Shown in pieces: positions 46,272 through 54,297 of a stretch of DNA of 64,000 nt (the first letter of the stretch is position 1; each line of letters starts with the position of its first letter). The stretch lies in NCBI GenBank assembly GCA_964503885.1, contig CAZDCD010000006.1, positions 1 through 64,000 on the forward strand, written 5' to 3'. A program made the translations under genes and the position numbers. The notes beneath the pieces were generated by a model, which worked only from the letters and a program-made list of their open reading frames with translations, was not told the DNA's origin and ran no database searches. This DNA comes from CAZDCD01 sp964503885 (lineage in GTDB: Bacteria > Bacteroidota > Bacteroidia > Bacteroidales > UBA10428).

Positions 46272-48521
46272 GTGAACCGATTGATAATCCTTTTAGCGAT
46301 CATGCTTACCCGTACTGCCTCAGGCCAGATTTCGGGCTTTATCATTGACAGCAGCGATGACAAACCACTTCCTGCCGCAGTGGTATCAGCGAAAAACGGG
46401 GTCACTGTGGCTGATTCTGCCGGTAAATTCACCCTTGAGCTTTCGCATTTTCCGGTGATCATAACGGTTACCCATATGGGTTATAAACCGGCATCCATCG
46501 AATTAAACACGAGTACCTCTGAGCTGAGGATCGGATTGTCTCCCGATGTTACCCGGCTGCAGGAAGTATATGTTTCGGCATCTGAGTTCAGGCAAAAACT
46601 CGGGTCGATACCTGCATCTGTATCAGTAATCGCAAAAGATGAATATGTTTCTTCCGACATCAACAGGATTTCAGAACAGCTCAATAAAATACCGGGTGTA
46701 TTTATGCAGAGCGGAGCCCTGAATACCAACCGCCTGGTCATGCGAGGTTCGGGTTCCCGTTCACCATATTCCACAAACAGGGTCAAAATATATTTCGAGG
46801 ATATCCCAATCACCAGCGGTGAGGGTGTAACCACAATCGAAGATATCGATCTTCAGTCAACGGGCAGGATAGAGATACTGAAAGGGCCGGCATCAAGCAT
46901 TTTTGGCTCAGGACTCGGCGGTGTCATAAACATCAGTATGGACAAATCCCTGCCCGGAAAATGGATAGCCAGTACATCAAATTCCACTGGTTCATTCGGG
47001 CTGCTCAATACCTCGGAACGGTTCGGCATTGATTTTGGCCGGACATCAGTTTTTGCGGGATATACACTGCTGAAAAGCGATGGTTACCGTGAAAACAGCG
47101 ATTACCTGAGGCATTCAGCCTATTTTTTAGCCAGGATAAAACTGAATAAGGCTGCCGTTAAGGTGTTTATTTATACCATAAACCTGAACGCATTTATACC
47201 CAGTTCACTGGACAAAATTACCTACATGAACGATCCAGCCGCTGCAGCTCAGAATTGGCTGGATGTGAAAGGGCATGAGAGTTACCGGAAAACATTCACC
47301 GGAGCTTCCCTTACCAAAAGGATTGGTTCATTTTTGGTTGGTCATGCTTCTGTGTATACAACAATGTTTGATCAGTATGAACACAGACCGTTTAATGTAT
47401 TGAATGACAATTCACTCTCAGGTGGAATACGGGCAAGGATCAATTTCGAAAAGAAAAGGATCAGGGTTTCGGCAGGAACCGAGATGTTTTATGAATCATA
47501 CCGGTGGAAAATATTTGAAACAGAGCATATTCAAAAAGGAATGTTTCTTGACGGCAACACAGAATCGCGTTCGTACCTGAGCCTCTTTGCTCATATGAAA
47601 AATGAGCTTTGGCCTGGCGGAAGCATTGTTTGCGGACTAAGCCTGAACCAGGTGGAATATCAGTTCAGCAAATATTTTCCCGATTCCCTGAAAGTCAGTC
47701 GATCACATAAATTCAAACCTATCTTGTCGCCCCGGATCGGCCTGATGCAGCAATTTGCTATACCGGTATCGGTTTATGCGCTCATCAGCCATGGATTTTC
47801 AGCGCCATCGCCTGAGGAAACCTTAAATCCCGAAGGCATTATAAACACGTCTATTAAACCTGAAACAGGGATTAACCTTGAATTCGGATCGAGGGGATCG
47901 CTTGCCGGAAATGCATTTCATTATGAGTTATCTGTTTACCGCATTATAGTGAACAATCTTTTGGTAACCAAACGCATCGATGAGGAAATATTCACTGGTA
48001 TCAATGCCGGTAAAACCAGGCATTTGGGACTGGAACTCTCAGCCGGCACTATTCTTTATAAAAGCCGTTCTGCCGCAAACACTACGATTTCAGTCTTTCT
48101 GGCATCAACATTTTCCTCAAACCGGTTTATCGATTTCGCCGATGACACAAGCCGTTATGATGGCAGGAATCTTCCCGGCATTCCATCTGCTGTGGTCAAT
48201 TCAGGAGTGAATTATAGCCGCAGTAAAGGCTTGAATCTGTTCATCCAACACCAGTATGTAAGTAAGATGTTCCTTGATGATGGAAATACGGGTTCGACCG
48301 ACCCTTATTCTCTTTTGAATATTAAGGTTATGTATGTTTTTAAGATGATGTACGCGGGCAAGCTGGAGTTATTCGCACGAGTTTCGAATATTTTAGGCAG
48401 CCATTATGCTTCAATGATACTGGTCAATGCAAAGGCATTCGGTTCTCAGGAGCCCCGGTATTATTACCCCGGATTGCCTGCAAACTATACATTGGGAATT
48501 ACGTTCAGGTTACAGAAATAA
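46272..48521 (+). CDS. TonB-dependent receptor
   Basis: 749 residues from a GTG start at 46272, which alone gives a complete signal peptide (RLIILLAIMLTRTASGQ). A carboxypeptidase-regulatory domain (about 19-95: ISGFIIDSSDDKPLPAAVVS) precedes a plug (about 100-220: LGSIPASVSVIAKDEY, ISEQLNKIPGVFMQSG, RIEILKGPASSIFGSGLGGV) and a 22-strand barrel ending LPANYTLGITFRLQK. The architecture fits FecA/CirA-type receptors for siderophores or other metal complexes. Its divergent neighbour is a membrane protein with a ferric-reductase-like N-terminus, which makes a metal link attractive but unproven. Confidence 0.9.
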   Translation: MNRLIILLAIMLTRTASGQISGFIIDSSDDKPLPAAVVSAKNGVTVADSAGKFTLELSHFPVIITVTHMGYKPASIELNTSTSELRIGLSPDVTRLQEVYVSASEFRQKLGSIPASVSVIAKDEYVSSDINRISEQLNKIPGVFMQSGALNTNRLVMRGSGSRSPYSTNRVKIYFEDIPITSGEGVTTIEDIDLQSTGRIEILKGPASSIFGSGLGGVINISMDKSLPGKWIASTSNSTGSFGLLNTSERFGIDFGRTSVFAGYTLLKSDGYRENSDYLRHSAYFLARIKLNKAAVKVFIYTINLNAFIPSSLDKITYMNDPAAAAQNWLDVKGHESYRKTFTGASLTKRIGSFLVGHASVYTTMFDQYEHRPFNVLNDNSLSGGIRARINFEKKRIRVSAGTEMFYESYRWKIFETEHIQKGMFLDGNTESRSYLSLFAHMKNELWPGGSIVCGLSLNQVEYQFSKYFPDSLKVSRSHKFKPILSPRIGLMQQFAIPVSVYALISHGFSAPSPEETLNPEGIINTSIKPETGINLEFGSRGSLAGNAFHYELSVYRIIVNNLLVTKRIDEEIFTGINAGKTRHLGLELSAGTILYKSRSAANTTISVFLASTFSSNRFIDFADDTSRYDGRNLPGIPSAVVNSGVNYSRSKGLNLFIQHQYVSKMFLDDGNTGSTDPYSLLNIKVMYVFKMMYAGKLELFARVSNILGSHYASMILVNAKAFGSQEPRYYYPGLPANYTLGITFRLQK

Positions 48522-48576
48522 GAGGTTGCAGTTTACCGGTCGGAATCAAATTTGTTAGAATCAGCTATTCAATAGT

Positions 48577-50142
48577 TTACATCAACTCATGTTCGCTGAA
48601 AACGATGGCTTCGTATGTATAAATTTCAGCATCTTTCCATCCATCCCAGCCAAGGCCTGCCTTATCTCTAGAACAATGGCCAAGAAACTCTTCAAGGTTC
48701 CATCCTGTCTTTTCAGCTACCTGGGGCAGAAAAGTCCCAGTATGGTTATCCTTTTTTATATATATTCCATGCTTCCCGAGTTGAATTTCATTCACCGAAG
48801 CGATTTTTTTCATGGGTGTAAGCACTGATATTTCAATATCAATTGTTCCAAGCTCATTTTCGGTAACCGGGGAAAACCTGTAGTCATGTGTTGAACTTGA
48901 GACGGTCATTTCCTGGACCACTTTGTATAACGGCATATCCTCACCAAAACTGCCGATGCAACCCCTTAGATTATCCTTGACATGAAGGCTGACAAATGCT
49001 CCGCACCGCACTTTAGTCTCTACGGGCAACTCGTTTTCATTTACATGCGGAATTTTGCCTGACACAATATATGATTCGAGTGTTTTCCGGGCTATTTCAA
49101 GAAGTTTTTTTTTACTCCCGTTACTCAGTGTGAAATCCGGTTCAGCCTGTGCTTTTTCAAGACCGGCCGTACTGTTGTTTTTCACTGATGATACGGCAAT
49201 GGAATAATAGCCGACAACTCTTGATTTATCACCATAATACTTTGCATCCCCTGAATTCTGGTAAGCTATATCGAAATATTTCAGATCAGGATTGCCCGCT
49301 GTCATGTTTAGCAATGTAAGTACCGAAGTCCATCCGCAGAGGCTAGTGGCCAGATCATCAATCCCTTTTTGCTCGTTTTTCCTGAGAACCGATACCAGGT
49401 CGTCCGGATTATTACTGACTATGGCCGAGGCGGTCAGATGGTCAACGATGACGGCATCTTCATAGGAGGGATAGTGCGAAAAATCGGTGCTGATGATAAA
49501 CAGGTTATCGGGCGTGAAATACGGTTTTAGGGCAGTCGCTATTTTCTTACAGGTACCCTGGTTCTGTGTGGCAATAACAATGGGTACGATCCTGAATTCT
49601 GTTTCCAGGATATGCTGCAGGAATGGCAATTGTACTTCAAGACAGTGCTCGTGTTCATGTGCCTCGGTCTTGAATTTGAAAACATCGTTTTTATTGATCA
49701 GCATATTCGCGGTTTCAAGATCAACAGGAACGATGCCAAGGGGAGTTTCGTAATTCCCTTTGTTATATATTGAAGCGCCGTCGAACATGGTACGGTGGCT
49801 CGAACCGATCACAAAAACAATATGGTATTTTTTCTTCGGGTCGATCTGGTTGAATGATGAAGCAGCAATCCTGCCGGAAAACACATAGCCGGCATGCGGT
49901 GAGATTATGGCCATCACATCACCCGGTGTTTTATGCGGCTCAGCATCGGCAAACAATTTTATCAGCTCGGCATTCAGTTCATCTTTCCTGGCCGGGTAAA
50001 ATTGTCCCGAAACAACCGGTTTACGCGTTATGAGTGTTGAATTTTGCATGTCAGGTGTTGTATTAGACTGTGATCTGCAAGAGACAGTGAGCAAAATCTG
50101 CATAATGAATGCACAGCAAACCAATCTGCTATTCATATTCAT
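48577..50142 (-). CDS. AmmeMemoRadiSam proteins B and A fused (MEMO1-AMMECR1), lipoprotein
   Basis: About 521 residues; ATG at 50142 or 50136 preferred to the GTG at 50148. The N-terminus ends in LLTVSC, a lipobox. The MEMO1 domain (about 45-320) begins RKPVVSGQFYPARKDEL and has IISPHAGYVFSG, the His motif EHEHCLEVQLPFLQ and FIISTDFSHYPSYEDA, the dioxygenase-like metal site. The AMMECR1 domain (about 345-520) has LRGCIGSF, VSSSTHDYRFSPVTENEL and GTFLPQVAEK. In many bacteria these domains belong to a three-part system with a radical SAM enzyme, absent here. The lipoprotein signal implies an extracytoplasmic location, odd for this family. Confidence 0.9.
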   Translation of the reverse strand: MNMNSRLVCCAFIMQILLTVSCRSQSNTTPDMQNSTLITRKPVVSGQFYPARKDELNAELIKLFADAEPHKTPGDVMAIISPHAGYVFSGRIAASSFNQIDPKKKYHIVFVIGSSHRTMFDGASIYNKGNYETPLGIVPVDLETANMLINKNDVFKFKTEAHEHEHCLEVQLPFLQHILETEFRIVPIVIATQNQGTCKKIATALKPYFTPDNLFIISTDFSHYPSYEDAVIVDHLTASAIVSNNPDDLVSVLRKNEQKGIDDLATSLCGWTSVLTLLNMTAGNPDLKYFDIAYQNSGDAKYYGDKSRVVGYYSIAVSSVKNNSTAGLEKAQAEPDFTLSNGSKKKLLEIARKTLESYIVSGKIPHVNENELPVETKVRCGAFVSLHVKDNLRGCIGSFGEDMPLYKVVQEMTVSSSTHDYRFSPVTENELGTIDIEISVLTPMKKIASVNEIQLGKHGIYIKKDNHTGTFLPQVAEKTGWNLEEFLGHCSRDKAGLGWDGWKDAEIYTYEAIVFSEHELM

Positions 50143-50275
50143 TTGCACAGAAATTAGATTTTTAAACAGGTATTTATTACATGTAAATTTACGAATAAAT
50201 ACACGGTCAATAGAAAAAGTTTCAGGATATTTTCGTAATTTTTAACGCGAAAAAAACCTCTTAACAGAAAAAAAA

Positions 50276-50590
50276 ATGATAATAGTATCTACAGATTTCG
50301 TTCCTGGAAAAGAAATTACAGAAGCTCTGGGAGTTGCCAGGGGAAGTACCGTAAGGGCACGCAATGTAGGCAGGGATATATTTGCCAGTCTTAAGAATCT
50401 TGTGGGAGGTGAGATTAGTGAATATACAAAGCTAATGGCTGAATCGAGAGAGCAAGCCATGCAGAGGATGGAAGACAATGCCAGGCAGCTGGGTGCAGAT
50501 GCGGTGATCAATCTCAGGTTCATGACGTCATCGGTAATGTCAGGTGCTTCTGAAATGCTGGCTTATGGTACGGCCGTTCGATTAAAATAA
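50276..50590 (+). CDS. YbjQ / heavy-metal-binding (DUF74) family protein
   Basis: 104 residues, the full family length. MIIVSTDFVPGKEITEALGV, the central RGSTVRARNVGRDIFASLKN and GADAVINLRFMTSSVMSG are diagnostic of YbjQ/UPF0145 proteins, which form pentamers of unknown function. It begins a compact same-strand set with a 40-residue membrane protein and a GroES-like gene. Confidence 0.9.
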   Translation: MIIVSTDFVPGKEITEALGVARGSTVRARNVGRDIFASLKNLVGGEISEYTKLMAESREQAMQRMEDNARQLGADAVINLRFMTSSVMSGASEMLAYGTAVRLK

Positions 50591-50608
50591 GCAACCTCTG
50601 AAAATACC

Positions 50609-50731
50609 ATGATTGCAATTCCCATAATCTTAAGCTTGTTGGCGGCAGGTTTCCTGGTGATTATCGTTTTTATTATTGCCAGAAGAATTGAGGATAAACG
50701 GAAGGAAACATTTGAAAAAAGGGACAATTGA
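50609..50731 (+). CDS. 40-residue single-pass membrane protein
   Basis: An ATG 18 bp after the ybjQ stop encodes MIAIPIILSLLAAGFLVIIV, then FIIARRIEDKRKETFEKRDN and a TGA. One strong N-terminal transmembrane helix is followed by a charged basic/acidic tail, the layout of small regulatory membrane peptides. It is short of ordinary ORF cut-offs. Spacing and strand suggest co-transcription with ybjQ and the GroES-like gene. Function unknown. Confidence 0.55.
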   Translation: MIAIPIILSLLAAGFLVIIVFIIARRIEDKRKETFEKRDN

Positions 50732-50863
50732 TGCTCGGCGCAGGCAACTTTTCGCATGCGATATACCACCGGATTATCCTTATAAGGCATATTTTTCGTT
50801 ATATCCCTGTGCAAGAGCAAGCATTTTCAGAACGAGTGATCAATATTACCAAACGCAGCAGAG

Positions 50864-51247
50864 ATGACACTTGAGATTGGAAAACAAAATCTTGACAAGT
50901 TTGTAATGGTTGGAGACCGGGTGCTGATCAAGCCGAAATCACCCCAGGACAGAACAAAAACCGGCTTATACCTACCTCCCGGTGTTCAGGAGAAAGAGAA
51001 AGTGCAGGTAGGTTATGTGCTGAAGGTCGGACCCGGATACCCGATTCCTGTTGTGAATGAAAGCGATGAGCCCTGGAAGGACAAGAGCGATGAAGTAAAA
51101 TATGTGCCGCTCCAGCCGAAAACAGGTGATCTGGCGATATACCTGCAGGCCAGCAGCATTGAGATAGAGTTCAATGATGAAAAGTATGTGATCATACCCC
51201 ACAATGCCATCCTGATGCTCATCAGGGATGAGGGACTGTTTACATGA
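50864..51247 (+). CDS. GroES-family co-chaperone-like protein
   Basis: 127 residues, longer than GroES (about 95). The GroES-fold signature is present: FVMVGDRVLIKPKSPQDRTK, TGLYLPPGVQEKEKVQVGYV, VGPG, and DEKYVIIPHNAILMLIRDE at the end; an insertion (YPIPVVNESDEPWKDKSDEV) accounts for the extra length. No GroEL gene is next to it, so it is a divergent paralogue rather than the housekeeping co-chaperone. Its ATG overlaps a preceding small frame's TGA. Confidence 0.85.
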   Translation: MTLEIGKQNLDKFVMVGDRVLIKPKSPQDRTKTGLYLPPGVQEKEKVQVGYVLKVGPGYPIPVVNESDEPWKDKSDEVKYVPLQPKTGDLAIYLQASSIEIEFNDEKYVIIPHNAILMLIRDEGLFT

Positions 51248-51352
51248 TACCGGATGGTGGATAAATGTTCAGTGTTCTGTATTTTGAGTTTGGTATTCGG
51301 CATTCTTTCCGGAATATGATCTTTAACACCCTAATAATTGAATGAGGGTGTT

Positions 51353-51360
51353 TATCTTTG
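51353..51360 (+). promoter_or_regulatory. -7 box for the carboxynorspermidine operon
   Basis: TATCTTTG fits TAnnTTTG, 44 bp before the GTG start at 51404. The -33 box is not clear. It rules out the TTG at 51338 as start. Confidence 0.45.
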
Positions 51361-51403
51361 CAGTTGGAAAATAGAAATTAAAATAGAAAAATCTGTTGTA
51401 AAA

Positions 51404-52606
51404 GTGGCTAAAGTATTGATCATAGGAGCAGGCGGTGTAAGCAATGTGACTGTGCAGAAGTGTGCCATGCTTCCTGAAATTTTCAGCGATATTGTTCTGG
51501 CATCGAGAACCACAGCAAGATGCGAAGAAATTGCAAGGCGGGTCAGGGAAAATACCGGCCGGACGATAACAATTGACAGGGTTGATGCCGATAAAACCAA
51601 TGAGAATATAACGCTGATTCGTAAACATGATCCTTATCTGGTAATTAACCTGGCATTGCCATACCAGGATCTGGCAATTATGGACGCATGCCTCGAAACG
51701 GGCACGCACTATATGGATACGGCAAATTATGAACCGCCTGATGAAGCAAAGTTTGAATACCGGTGGCAATGGGAGTATCATGAAAAATTCAGGAGAAGAG
51801 GCATCACAGCCCTGTTGGGTAGCGGATTCGATCCCGGAGTTACGAATGTGTTTTGTGCCTATGCACAGAAACACCTGTTTGGCGAGATCCATAATGTGGA
51901 TATCGTGGATTGCAATGCGGGGGATCACGGAAAGCCGTTTGCCACTAATTTTAATCCGGAGATCAACATCCGCGAGGTGACGTCAAAAGGAAAGTATTGG
52001 GAAAAAGGACAATGGCTCAGTACCGATCCGCTTTCTGTTCATCAACCTTTCGACTTTCCGGAAATAGGAGCACGCGAGATGTACTTGATGTACCACGAAG
52101 AGATGGAATCGCTCGTTAAGAATATAAAGGGGTTGAAACGGATGCGTTTCTGGATGACTTTCGGAAAACAATACCTGACGCATCTGAAAGTCCTTGAGAA
52201 TGTTGGTATGACAAGGATTGATCCTGTTCTCTATGAGGGCATGGAAATTATTCCCCTTAAATTCCTCAAAGCCGTGCTGCCTGATCCGGGATCTCTTGCA
52301 GAAAACTATACCGGAAAAACCTGCATTGGTTGTGTTATCGAAGGAAAGGAATCCGGAAAATTCACAAGAAAGTTTATCTATAATGTATCTGATCATGCCC
52401 AAACCTATGCCGAGGTTAAAGCTCAGGCGATCTCTTATACGACAGGAGTTCCGGCAATGATCGGAGCTAAAATGATCCTCACCGGTATCTGGAAAGATAG
52501 TGGTGTATTCAATATGGAACAATTTGATCCCGATCCGTTTATGGAGGATCTCAATCAATACGGACTGCCCTGGAAAATTGAAGAATGGAACAATTCGGTG
52601 CAATAA
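51404..52606 (+). CDS. Carboxynorspermidine/carboxyspermidine dehydrogenase (saccharopine dehydrogenase family)
   Basis: About 400 residues from the GTG at 51404, which places the Rossmann dinucleotide motif AKVLIIGAGGVSNVTVQKCA at the N-terminus as expected. It reductively condenses aspartate semialdehyde with putrescine or diaminopropane (NADPH). DLVINLALPYQDLAIMDACL-like and TNYEPPDEAKFEYRWQWEY (Saccharop_dh_N/C) segments are present, as is GSGFDPGVTNVFCAYAQKHL. It overlaps nspC by 22 bp; the two form the alternative spermidine pathway of Bacteroidota. Confidence 0.9.
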   Translation: MAKVLIIGAGGVSNVTVQKCAMLPEIFSDIVLASRTTARCEEIARRVRENTGRTITIDRVDADKTNENITLIRKHDPYLVINLALPYQDLAIMDACLETGTHYMDTANYEPPDEAKFEYRWQWEYHEKFRRRGITALLGSGFDPGVTNVFCAYAQKHLFGEIHNVDIVDCNAGDHGKPFATNFNPEINIREVTSKGKYWEKGQWLSTDPLSVHQPFDFPEIGAREMYLMYHEEMESLVKNIKGLKRMRFWMTFGKQYLTHLKVLENVGMTRIDPVLYEGMEIIPLKFLKAVLPDPGSLAENYTGKTCIGCVIEGKESGKFTRKFIYNVSDHAQTYAEVKAQAISYTTGVPAMIGAKMILTGIWKDSGVFNMEQFDPDPFMEDLNQYGLPWKIEEWNNSVQ

Positions 52607-53751
52607 ATTTTACGGAAGATCAGCTGCACGAATTAGAGACACCCTGCTATATTGTGAATGAATGCAGGGTAGAAGAGAATTTGCGGATCATTGAACGTGT
52701 GCAGGCCGCAACGGATTGCAAAATGCTGCTGGCCTTAAAAGGTTTTGCCATGTGGAGCCTGTTTCCGCTTATCCGGAAATATATGCCGGGAATAGCGGCA
52801 TCCTCACTGAATGAAGCTTTACTGGGAAATGAAAAGTTCGGAGGTGAGATTCATGTGTATGCTCCTGCATATGCCGAAAATGAATTCCACGAATTCATTA
52901 AACTAGCCGATCATATCAGTTTTAATTCCGTTGCACAGTGGAACCTGTTCAAAAAATACCTGGACAGCTCCCCGGTCAGCCCTGCTGTGAGGATTAATCC
53001 CGAGCATTCTGAGGTAAAAACCACCTTATATGATCCCTGTGCTCCATATTCAAGGCTGGGAATTACCCTGAAAAATTTCAGGGATGAGGTTGCATCGCTG
53101 AAAGGGATCACGGGTTTGCACTTTCATAATCTCTGTGAACTGAACAGTGATTCTCTTGAACGAACACTCAGGGTAGTGGAAGAAAATTTCGGGTTTTATT
53201 TTCCGGAGATCACCTGGATAAATTTTGGCGGAGGGCATCATATTTCACGCAGTAATTATGATGTGGAACGATTGATACGGATAATCAAAAGCTTTACGGA
53301 GAAATATCCTATCCAGGTATACCTTGAACCCGGTGAAGCAGTGGCATTGAATACAGGCATCCTGGTTTCAACGGTACTGGATGTAATTCACAACGGAATG
53401 GACATTGCCGTTCTTGATACCAGTGCTACCGCACACATGCCCGATGTACTTGAGATGCCATACCGGCCTTCGGTTAAAGACAGCCACCTTCCCGGGGAAA
53501 AAAGATATACATACCGGCTGGGCGGAATGACCTGTCTTGCCGGAGATATTATCGGAGACTATTCGTTCGAAAAACCGCTCACAAGAGGGAGAAAGCTTAT
53601 CTTTGGCGATATGTCTCATTATACCATGGTAAAAAATACCACATTCAACGGGGTGACACTGCCAACAATATATATTTTCAATTCGTTAAAAAATGAACTC
53701 ACCCTTGTGCGCAAATTTGGATATGAGGATTACAAAAACAGGCTGAGTTGA
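52585..53751 (+). CDS. nspC: Carboxynorspermidine decarboxylase
   Basis: 388 residues, PLP enzyme of the alanine-racemase/ornithine-decarboxylase fold III type. The Schiff-base lysine K52 is in LLALKGFAMWSLF, and LETPCYIVNECRVEENL, LRINPEHS-like VRINPEHSEV, HFHNLCELNSD, WINFGGGHHIS and YLEPGEAVALNTG are characteristic. It decarboxylates carboxynorspermidine or carboxyspermidine to (nor)spermidine. Translational coupling with the upstream dehydrogenase (22-bp overlap) supports the assignment. Confidence 0.93.
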   Translation: MEQFGAINFTEDQLHELETPCYIVNECRVEENLRIIERVQAATDCKMLLALKGFAMWSLFPLIRKYMPGIAASSLNEALLGNEKFGGEIHVYAPAYAENEFHEFIKLADHISFNSVAQWNLFKKYLDSSPVSPAVRINPEHSEVKTTLYDPCAPYSRLGITLKNFRDEVASLKGITGLHFHNLCELNSDSLERTLRVVEENFGFYFPEITWINFGGGHHISRSNYDVERLIRIIKSFTEKYPIQVYLEPGEAVALNTGILVSTVLDVIHNGMDIAVLDTSATAHMPDVLEMPYRPSVKDSHLPGEKRYTYRLGGMTCLAGDIIGDYSFEKPLTRGRKLIFGDMSHYTMVKNTTFNGVTLPTIYIFNSLKNELTLVRKFGYEDYKNRLS

Positions 53752-54297
53752 TGGCAGATGGCTGTTTTTTTAGTGGATTAGTTTTGTAACCCTTACGCCA
53801 TAGGGTATTCCGGTTTTCAGGATGAAAATGGATCTCGGTAATACTAAGATTGCTGCAATCATCTGTGGTGTGTTTATACAACCCAGTTTTTGCGGGTAAC
53901 CTATCGCCTTTTTCAGGAAAACGATGGGAATCCTGGGAATTATCAGTCACTGTACATGAAAAAACGGTGGATAAGCCGGTTCCGCGCACCAGTATAATTA
54001 CCATAATACGTTTCATATTCAAGGCTTTGAGATATATGGAAGGATTATTCATGATCTGAATTTATGTTAGCAGCACAAAAGCAAAAAGAATTTATTCATA
54101 TAAAATCCGGCACAATTCTCTAGGGGTAATATCAACAGGGATGCACGGCATTTTTTATACTGCCTGGTGTAATGGAATGCCTGAAAGTTGAATTCAGGCA
54201 ACTCATTTTTAACTGACTTTTTGTTGAGCTTGTTAATACTTTCTGTTGCATCAGTTTTAAAAAAATCTTTAATATTACAAATGAAAGCGCTACCTTG
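53752..54297. other. Intergenic region, no clear gene
   Basis: About 545 bp. A minus-strand frame (53699-54052; its internal ATG reads MKRIMVIILVRGTGLSTVFS) has a weak signal-like start but low-quality composition and overlaps nspC, so I do not call it. A short ATG frame (54281) stops within the start region of the following kinase gene. Confidence 0.35.

Noticed and set aside
50676..50867. 63-residue frame between the small membrane protein and the GroES-like gene
   Set aside because: It overlaps the 40-residue membrane frame and has no recognisable features. Its second half (DIPPDYPYKAYFSLYPCARA) looks somewhat protein-like but the evidence is too thin to call.
53699..54052. Minus-strand frame beginning (at an internal ATG) MKRIMVIILVRG
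   Set aside because: It overlaps the end of nspC, and its composition is unlike neighbouring proteins. Probably chance.
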